A stretch of 57,488 nucleotides of DNA from Corallococcus sp. AS-1-6 (GTDB taxonomy: Bacteria > Myxococcota > Myxococcia > Myxococcales > Myxococcaceae): positions 1-57,488 of the forward strand of contig NZ_JAIQDE010000045.1 of assembly GCF_020037015.1 (NCBI RefSeq). Direction: 5' to 3'. Position 1 is the stretch's first letter. Each line of letters begins with the position of its first letter. Under the pieces are notes generated by a model, which was not told the origin of the DNA, did not search any database, and saw nothing but the letters and a program-made list of their open reading frames with translations. The position numbers and the translations under genes were made by a program. Below, one piece after another: positions 51,899-57,488 of this stretch.

Positions 51899-52810
51899 GT
51901 GAGCATTTCGATCGCGGCGCTCGACCTCAATCTCCTCCTGGTGCTCCACACCGTCCTCACCGAGCGCAGCGTGGTGCGCGCGGCCGAGCGGCTCCACGTC
52001 ACGCCCTCCGCCATCAGCAACAGCCTGGCGCGCCTCAGGTCCGTGTTGGGTGACCCGCTGGTCACGCGCAAGGGCCGTGGCATCGTCCCCACGCCCCGAG
52101 CGCTCGCGCTGGCCCCCGCCATCGCCCGAGGCCTGCGCGAGCTGGAGTCCGGACTTCACGAGGCCCCCTTCGAGCCGGCCCGCTGCACGCGCACCTTCAC
52201 GCTCGCCGTCGCCGATGCGGGGCAGGTGACGTGGGGCCCGCGAATCGCCGCCCGGATGGCCGAGGAGCTGCCGAACGCGCGCCTCTCCGTGGTCGGGATC
52301 GCCTCGCTCGTGGCGCTCGGGGACCTGACCTCGTCCCAGGTCGACCTGCACATCGGACTCGCCGGGCGGGGCGCGGGCCTGCACGTCGAACCGCTGCTGG
52401 ACGAGCGCACCGTCCTCGTGGCCCGCGAAGGCCACCCCGCGCTCGCGAAGCGCCTGTCCCCGCGTGCGCTCGGCGCGCTCCGCCACGTGGGCGTGGAGAT
52501 GGTGCCGGGCAAGGGCTTCCGGGATCTCGTTGGCGCCGCGTACTCGCGCGCGGGCATCCGCCGGGAGGTCGCCATGACGGTGCCCTCCTTCCTGACCGCC
52601 GCGGCGATCGTGGCCGCGACCGACCTTGTCGCCACGTTGCCGGAGTCACTCGTCGCCGCGCAGGGCGCGCGCCTGGGGGTGCGTGTCGTCAACGCGCAGA
52701 TTCCCGCGCACACCGTCAAGCTGGCCCTGTGCTGGCATGACCGCACCCATGCCGACCCGGCGGCGCGGTATTTCCGTGAACTGGTCCGGCGCGCGGTCCT
52801 GGCCGCGTGA
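51899..52810 (+). CDS. LysR-family transcriptional regulator
   Basis: A 303-residue LysR regulator. The winged helix-turn-helix is at residues 8-65 (LLLVLHTVLTERSVVRAAER, then LHVTPSAISNSLARLRSVLG, DPLVTRKGRGIVPTPRA). The rest is a periplasmic-binding-protein-like effector domain with C-terminal half KLALCWHDRTHADPAARYFR, typical of the NodD/LinR-like branch. GTG 51899 is the start. Its divergent placement suggests it controls the dehalogenase gene; the effector is unknown. Confidence 0.92.
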   Translation: MSISIAALDLNLLLVLHTVLTERSVVRAAERLHVTPSAISNSLARLRSVLGDPLVTRKGRGIVPTPRALALAPAIARGLRELESGLHEAPFEPARCTRTFTLAVADAGQVTWGPRIAARMAEELPNARLSVVGIASLVALGDLTSSQVDLHIGLAGRGAGLHVEPLLDERTVLVAREGHPALAKRLSPRALGALRHVGVEMVPGKGFRDLVGAAYSRAGIRREVAMTVPSFLTAAAIVAATDLVATLPESLVAAQGARLGVRVVNAQIPAHTVKLALCWHDRTHADPAARYFRELVRRAVLAA

Positions 52811-52855
52811 ATGACAGGCCATTTGTGATAGCCGGGGGCAAACCCAGGAGGCGCA

Positions 52856-54325
52856 ATGTCAAAATGGAGTGCCTGTCTGTCCTTGCTGCTGTCCGCATGT
52901 CTGTCATCGGAAGGGGAGTCCGCGCTGGCGCCGGTGGACCAGCAGCAGGCCCTGCCTGCCTCGGAGGTCATCGACTTCGCTTCCGCGAGCACGCTGGCGA
53001 ACACGGACGCGTCGGGGAAGAGCGGCGGCATGACCGTGCTCAAGACGAACAGCTCGAACTGCACGGTCGGCGCGTACGCGGACTGCTATGCGCAGTACAT
53101 CGAGTTCAGCCCCAGCTACACGGGCTATCTGTCCTTCAACCTCTCCAGCCTCACCCAGGCCGCGCCCACCCCGGCTCAAGTCACCCAGCTCAGCCTGCTG
53201 ACGAAGTACCAGGGGCCCGGGGTCGCCACGTCCTACTACCAGTGGCAGCTCTACCGGTTCTCCACCTCCAGTTGGGTCAGCATCGCCAACTCGCAGGGGC
53301 GCGGTGACTGGGTGTGGACGCCGGCCCTGACGCTCACGCTCCCCACCACCGAGGTCGCTTCGAACTTCGTGTCGAGCACCGGCGAAATCCGGGCGCGCCT
53401 CATCAAGGGGGCGGGGACGGACGCGGCGCAGCTCGACAGCCTCCGGCTCCAGGTGTCGTGGGACACAGGAGGCGAGGGCCCGGCCTGCACGCTGCCAGCC
53501 TTCCCCAAGGGCACCACCTGGATGTGGGACCTGGAGCATGCGTCCATTCCCACCAACCTCAACGCCCAGGTCTACGTCGTCGACCTCTTCAACACGACCC
53601 CCGCGAAGATCCAGGAGTACAAGGCCGCCGGCAAGAAGGTGGTCTGCTACTTCAGCGCGGGCTCCTATGAGGACTGGCGGGACGACGCGAACCAGTTCCC
53701 GCAGGACACGTACTGCACCCCCGGGGAGGACTGCGCGCAGTCCGTGCACATCATGGGCGACTGGTGCACGAGCGGCGGCGGCTGTGAGTGGTGGCTGGAC
53801 CACCGCAAGCCGGCGGTGCGCACGGTGATGGCGACGCGCATGCAGTTGGCGAAGGACAAGGGCTGCGACGCGGTGGAGCCGGACAACATCGACGGCTATT
53901 CGCACGACGACGAGATTTCCTGCACCGACCAGGCCTGCTGGGGTCTCACGGCGGCGAACCAGCTCGACTACAACCGCTGGCTGGCCACCACCGCCCACTC
54001 CCTGTGCCTGGGCATCGCGCTCAAGAACGACGTGGACCAGGTCCCCGCGCTCGCGGACTCCTTCGACTTCGCCATCAACGAGGAGTGCCAGAAGTACAAC
54101 GAGTGCGGCGCCTACAAGACGGGGTTCACGGACAAGAACAAGGCGGTCTTCAACGCCGAGTACCGCGTGGACTCCGGCGGGGACACCACCGCCTGGACGA
54201 CGTGCACGGGCACCGGGGCGACCTGCGCCTGCGGTGAGAGCGGCTTCGCCCAGGGCGACCTGCGCACCCTGGTCTTCCGCACCGCGTCGGTCCGCTACGA
54301 CAACCTCCAGTTCACCTGCTGGTAG
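52856..54325 (+). CDS. GH114-type glycosidase lipoprotein
   Basis: A 489-residue predicted exported enzyme. The signal MSKWSACLSLLLSAC ends in lipobox LSAC. Residues 40-205 form a beta-rich module (SGYLSFNLSSL-type, QWQLYRFSTSSW), probably carbohydrate- or surface-binding. Residues 215-489 match the GH114/TM1410 fold of endo-alpha-1,4-polygalactosaminidases: VVCYFSAGSYEDWRDD, GCDAVEPDNIDGYSHDD and FAINEECQKYNECGAY, with acidic catalytic candidates in EPDN and NEE. AGGAGG lies five bases before the ATG. It may attack galactosamine-rich biofilm polymers of prey. Confidence 0.88.
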   Translation: MSKWSACLSLLLSACLSSEGESALAPVDQQQALPASEVIDFASASTLANTDASGKSGGMTVLKTNSSNCTVGAYADCYAQYIEFSPSYTGYLSFNLSSLTQAAPTPAQVTQLSLLTKYQGPGVATSYYQWQLYRFSTSSWVSIANSQGRGDWVWTPALTLTLPTTEVASNFVSSTGEIRARLIKGAGTDAAQLDSLRLQVSWDTGGEGPACTLPAFPKGTTWMWDLEHASIPTNLNAQVYVVDLFNTTPAKIQEYKAAGKKVVCYFSAGSYEDWRDDANQFPQDTYCTPGEDCAQSVHIMGDWCTSGGGCEWWLDHRKPAVRTVMATRMQLAKDKGCDAVEPDNIDGYSHDDEISCTDQACWGLTAANQLDYNRWLATTAHSLCLGIALKNDVDQVPALADSFDFAINEECQKYNECGAYKTGFTDKNKAVFNAEYRVDSGGDTTAWTTCTGTGATCACGESGFAQGDLRTLVFRTASVRYDNLQFTCW

Positions 54326-54791
54326 CGCGGGCGGGGCCGGTGCCGATGCCACGGGTGACGTAGATCTGATCAATCGGCACGCCGCTGACGCCCGCCGTGC
54401 TCAGGTGGTTCATCCCGGGGATGTCCTGGGACAGCGCGCGGTTGAAGTCGCCCACCAGGACGACGCGCAGCCCCCGGCCGAGCAGCTCCGCGACGACCTC
54501 GCGCACCACGGCGTTGTGCGTGCGCCAGCGCTCCTGGCGCTCCGGGTGTTCGCCGTTCCAGGCGCCGGAGATGTAGTGCGTGTTGATGAACGCCAGCTTC
54601 TCGCCCGTCGCGAGGTTCTTCAGCACCACCCAGTTCACGAAGCGCGCGGGCGTCACCCCGGCCTCACCTTCGTGCGTGAGCCGGGATCCGTCGCCCGTCT
54701 TCTCGAACTTGCTCTTGCGCCAGGAGATGGCGATGGAGTTGCGCGCGGCCAGCCGCTCTTCACCGGGCCGGAAGTGCGCATAGGCATCCAC
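54312..54791 (-). pseudogene. Truncated endonuclease/exonuclease/phosphatase remnant
   Basis: This 159-codon frame encodes only the middle of an EEP-fold hydrolase: FINTHYISGAWNG with a likely active-site His, VVLVGDFNRALS and VPIDQIYVTRGIG. The N-terminal part with the metal-binding Asn and Glu is missing where the bestrophin gene ends (54805), and the C-terminal S-D-H motif is missing where the glycosidase gene ends; the stop lies inside the GH114 gene. It was probably cut at both sides by rearrangement. A short divergent functional protein is unlikely. Confidence 0.7.
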
Positions 54792-54804
54792 GGGTATGTT
54801 TCTG

Positions 54805-55740
54805 TCAGCCGAGGACGAAGTCCTTGGGACGCAGCGGCTCCGGCTGGGGCTCTCCCAGCGACTCCAGCATGTTGATCTCCGCCGTGCGGGACATCGCGAG
54901 CAGGGGGAGGTCGTTGGGGGCTTCTCCGAAGGGCTCCTCCAGCTCCTCGCTCAGGAGGTCCAGGCCGAAGAAGGTGTAGGCGATCATGGCCGTGAGCACC
55001 GGCGTGAACCAACCCATGGACTCGGCGAGGCCGAAGGGCAGCAGCAGGCAGAAGAGGTAGGCCGTGCGGTGCAGGAGCACCGTGTAGGCGAAGGGAAGGG
55101 GCGTGAGGCGGATGCGCTCGCAGGCGGTGAAGATGCTCATCATGGCGTGCACCCGTTCGTTCAGGGCGCCCCAGGTGATGTCGGTGAGCCGGCCCTCCCG
55201 GAGCAGGCGGGCCAGCTCCAACTGGTGCTCACGCAGGAGGGCATTGGGGCGGTTGCCGCTGCCCAGGACGCGCGAGCGCTCGGGCTCCTCGAGGTGGCGG
55301 CTGAGGGCCTCCGTGGCGTCCTGGCCTCGCAGGTGCGCGGCGAGCGCGTAGGGGAAGGCGATGGTGCGGTGTACCAGCCTCCTCGCCGCTTGCCGCCCGG
55401 CTTCCGGCAGCTCGGCGCGCCCGTCGTCCAGCAGCGCGATGGCCGCTTGGGTGAAGGCGCGCACCTCGATGATGAGCGCGCCCCACTGCTTGCGTCCCTC
55501 CCACCAGCGGTCGTAGCAGGCGTTGTTGCGGAACCCGAGGAAGATGGAGAGCGCGATGCCGAGCAGTGACAGCGGCGCGGGCGACGTGACCGGAAGCCGC
55601 AGGTGGCCCAGCTTGAGCGTCACGACGACGAGCGAGGCGAGCGCCGCGACCCCCAGCACGTGAGGCAGGACGCGCGGCAGGATGGTGCCGCGCACGACGA
55701 ACAGGAGTTTGAAGAAGCCAGGGCGGGGTCGGACGATCAC
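54805..55740 (-). CDS. Bestrophin-family membrane channel protein
   Basis: A 311-residue bestrophin/UPF0187 protein; bacterial relatives form pentameric ion channels. The N-terminal LLFVVRGTILPRVLPHVLGV, the conserved LGIALSIFLGFRNNACYDRW followed by WEGRKQWG, and the C-terminal FTPVLTAMIAYTFFGLDLLS with EELEEPFG...NDLPL are diagnostic. About four hydrophobic helices are visible. The start is GTG 55740. Ion selectivity cannot be predicted. It is divergent from the beta-helix lipoprotein gene. Confidence 0.92.
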   Translation of the reverse strand: MIVRPRPGFFKLLFVVRGTILPRVLPHVLGVAALASLVVVTLKLGHLRLPVTSPAPLSLLGIALSIFLGFRNNACYDRWWEGRKQWGALIIEVRAFTQAAIALLDDGRAELPEAGRQAARRLVHRTIAFPYALAAHLRGQDATEALSRHLEEPERSRVLGSGNRPNALLREHQLELARLLREGRLTDITWGALNERVHAMMSIFTACERIRLTPLPFAYTVLLHRTAYLFCLLLPFGLAESMGWFTPVLTAMIAYTFFGLDLLSEELEEPFGEAPNDLPLLAMSRTAEINMLESLGEPQPEPLRPKDFVLG

Positions 55741-55814
55741 GGGCGCGTCTCGTGCCCCAAAACCGCGCCTGTCGCAAGCGTGCCGCCCTAGACTGCCTCC
55801 CTCCTGGAGGCTGA

Positions 55815-56945
55815 ATGCACCCGAAGAGACTGCACCGGTTCCCCGTGTCCACGCTGCGCTCCCTGGCCGCGGGGGTCGCGCTGGTGTGCGCCGCTGGCTG
55901 CTCGGACGATGAGGGCGTGGACGTCCCCAACCCGCTGACCGACCCGAAGGACGGGCCCCCGGCCGGCAACCCGAACGCCGAGGCGACGTGCACCGTGCCC
56001 GCCGAGGCGGGGCTCGCGGACGTGTCCCGGCCCACCACCGTCGTCGGGACGGGGACGCCGGCCAGTTGCACCTCGGGTGCGTTCGTCGATGCCGTGGCGA
56101 AGGGTGGGGTCATCACCTTCGACTGCGGCCCGGAGCCGGTGGTCATCACGCTGGACCGGACGGCGAAGGTCTTCAATGACAAGGGGCCGGAGATCGTCAT
56201 CGACGGCAAGGGGCTGGTGACGCTCAGCGGGGCGGGCAAGCACCGCATCCTGTACATGAACACCTGCGACCAGGCCCAGGTGTGGACGACCTCCCACTGC
56301 CAGGACCAGGACCACCCCCGGCTGACGCTCCAGAACCTCACCTTCGTGGACGCCAGCTCCAAGGGGGAGAAGGAGTACGACGGCGGCGGCGCGGTCTGGG
56401 TGCGCGGCGGGCGGGTGAAGGTCATCAACTCCCGCTTCTTCAACAACGTGTGCGCGGACACCGGGCCGGACGTCGGAGGCGCCGCGCTGCGGGTGTTCGA
56501 CCAGCACGACGACCAGCCCGTCTACGTGGTGAACACGACCTTCGGCGGCAAGGAGGGCTACGGCGGGGTCTGCTCCAACGGCGGCGGCATCAGCAGCATC
56601 GGGGTGTCGTGGACCATCATCAACAGCCTGTTCTCCCACAACCGGGCCATCGGCAACGGCGCCAATCCCGCGCAGCCGGGCACGCCGGGCGGTGGCAGCG
56701 GTGGGGCCATCTACAACGACGGCAACACGATGACGCTGTCGCTCTGTGGCACGCGGATCGAAAACAACGAGGTCAACGCGCACGGCAGCGCCATCTTCTT
56801 CGTGAGCAATGACCACTCGGGCGACATCCGCATCGACCGGTCGGTCATCCAGAACAACAAGGGCGGCTCCTGGTACGTGACCTATCCGCAGATCTCCAAC
56901 CACGCGGACACGCCCATCCGGGTAACGAACTCCACCATCGAGTAG
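55815..56945 (+). CDS. Lipoprotein with right-handed beta-helix repeats
   Basis: A 376-residue predicted lipoprotein with signal ending LAAGVALVCAAGCSDDE (lipobox AAGC) and a Pro/Asp linker. Residues 90-376 have parallel beta-helix (PbH1) coils: EIVIDGKGLVTLSGAGKH, LTLQNLTFVDASSKG, GRVKVINSRFFNN, WTIINSLFSHNRAIGNG and IRIDRSVIQNNKGG. Such proteins may be polysaccharide lyases or adhesins; I see no catalytic set. Many Gly/Asn/Ser turns and several Cys pairs are present. Confidence 0.85.
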   Translation: MHPKRLHRFPVSTLRSLAAGVALVCAAGCSDDEGVDVPNPLTDPKDGPPAGNPNAEATCTVPAEAGLADVSRPTTVVGTGTPASCTSGAFVDAVAKGGVITFDCGPEPVVITLDRTAKVFNDKGPEIVIDGKGLVTLSGAGKHRILYMNTCDQAQVWTTSHCQDQDHPRLTLQNLTFVDASSKGEKEYDGGGAVWVRGGRVKVINSRFFNNVCADTGPDVGGAALRVFDQHDDQPVYVVNTTFGGKEGYGGVCSNGGGISSIGVSWTIINSLFSHNRAIGNGANPAQPGTPGGGSGGAIYNDGNTMTLSLCGTRIENNEVNAHGSAIFFVSNDHSGDIRIDRSVIQNNKGGSWYVTYPQISNHADTPIRVTNSTIE

Positions 56946-57005
56946 CGCCCGTCGCGTCGCAGGGGGGGCGCGTGACCGTGCAGAGGGAGACCGTGAGGGC
57001 AGAAC

Positions 57006-57488
57006 ATGGCGAGAGATTGGGCCAGCACCCTGGTTGAGCTGTTGACGTCGCCTGTTTCGGTGGTGACGGACGTCATTGATGCGCTCGCGGGCACGCCCGC
57101 CCACGAGCGGTTCTCCAATTCCATCAAGACGGATGTGTTTCAAGACTCACACCTGCGAGACCTGGATGGGGTCAGCACCGACCGAAAGCTCCGCCCTGGG
57201 ACGATCCTCCGGGTAGGACGAACAGGCTTCTGGCATTACGGCGTGTATATCGGTGGGGATGAAGTGGTTCACTTCACCTCGGTGGACAGCGACGTCTCCA
57301 CGGACAACCAGGTCATGCGGACCCCCATGTCCAGGTTCCTGGGGGATGCCAGTGAATTCCAGACATTGAAGTTTCCGCAGAGGGTCCGCGGGCGGCGGGT
57401 GTATAGCGGGAGCATCCGCGTCCGTTTAACGCGGCGGCGAAAAGCAAAGCAGAATCAAAGACATAGGTGCAGCCGAGCAGGCAGGCCC
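57006..57488 (+). CDS. LRAT-domain protein (partial, runs off the end)
   Basis: An open frame of 161 codons from ATG 57006, with GAGGG six bases upstream, continues past the window end. GTILRVGRTGFWHYGVYIGG then DEVVHFTSVDSD matches the LRAT/NlpC-P60-related fold, with the two histidines of H-Y-G-V-Y-I-G and V-V-H. The expected N-C-E-H-F segment with the catalytic Cys is not seen before the end; residues after about 120 are Arg/Lys-rich instead. Codon use (TTA, AAA, CAA, AGA, GTA, ATT) is clearly richer in A/T than in neighbours, suggesting recent acquisition. Confidence 0.65.
   Translation, partial: MARDWASTLVELLTSPVSVVTDVIDALAGTPAHERFSNSIKTDVFQDSHLRDLDGVSTDRKLRPGTILRVGRTGFWHYGVYIGGDEVVHFTSVDSDVSTDNQVMRTPMSRFLGDASEFQTLKFPQRVRGRRVYSGSIRVRLTRRRKAKQNQRHRCSRAGRP

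Overview
The window looks like a chromosomal segment of a myxobacterium, most likely a Myxococcaceae member (Myxococcus/Corallococcus type). The reasons are very high G+C with strong third-position G/C bias, many lipoproteins carrying a C-x-x-type lipobox and Pro/Asp/Gly-rich linkers, an FHA-GAF-NtrC-like regulator, a HEIGH-type M57 metalloprotease, a class III sirtuin and secreted hydrolases. The genus is inferred from gene style; no rRNA is present to confirm it.

Bases 1-17135 hold a nearly complete S10-spc-alpha ribosomal super-operon on the + strand: end of tuf, rpsJ, rplD, rplW, rplB, rpsS, rplV, rpsC, rplP, rpmC, rpsQ, rplN, rplX, rplE, rpsN, rpsH, rplF, rplR, rpsE, rpmD, rplO, secY, adk, map, infA, rpmJ, rpsM, rpsK, rpsD, rpoA, rplQ. 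rplC (L3) is absent from its usual place between rpsJ and rplD. Most of the wider gene junctions carry a strong GC-rich hairpin, and the cluster ends at a bidirectional terminator (17103-17135).

Bases 17177-28712 are mixed housekeeping and regulatory genes. A minus-strand run holds plsC, a TPR lipoprotein and a one-TM protein. A plus-strand run holds a deoxynucleoside kinase, a DUF2314-like protein and an FHA-GAF-AAA+ regulator whose AAA+ domain has lost its GAFTGA loop and Walker B acids. Then come an EamA transporter, psuG, divergent msrC and cobB, and a propeller lipoprotein.

Bases 28857-31877 encode the most unusual gene: a 1006-residue fusion of an MJ1316/DUF504 domain, an endonuclease/exonuclease/phosphatase domain, a 2H (LigT/AKAP7-like) phosphoesterase and a poly(A)-polymerase-type nucleotidyltransferase. 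All key residues are visible. It is a candidate one-protein RNA-end repair or tailing machine.

Bases 31934-35135 encode secreted lipoproteins, including a metalloprotease and a serine protease, followed by a duplicated scrap of the metalloprotease 3' end. Bases 35123-45741 form a catabolic unit: a divergent TetR gene with a 20-bp palindrome, then an AtuA-like protein, acyl-CoA dehydrogenase, SDR, both subunits of a biotin-dependent acyl-CoA carboxylase, an enoyl-CoA hydratase and an acyl-CoA ligase. This layout resembles the acyclic terpene (atu) and leucine (liu) routes.

Bases 45748-57488 are accessory: a beta-solenoid-like protein, a SHOCT protein, a small eight-cysteine secreted peptide, a DEAH helicase with an RG-rich tail, a haloalkane dehalogenase divergent from a LysR regulator, a GH114 glycosidase, a doubly truncated nuclease remnant, a bestrophin, a beta-helix lipoprotein, and the start of an LRAT-like gene with atypical codon use that runs off the end. 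No tRNA, rRNA, CRISPR array or insertion sequence was seen.
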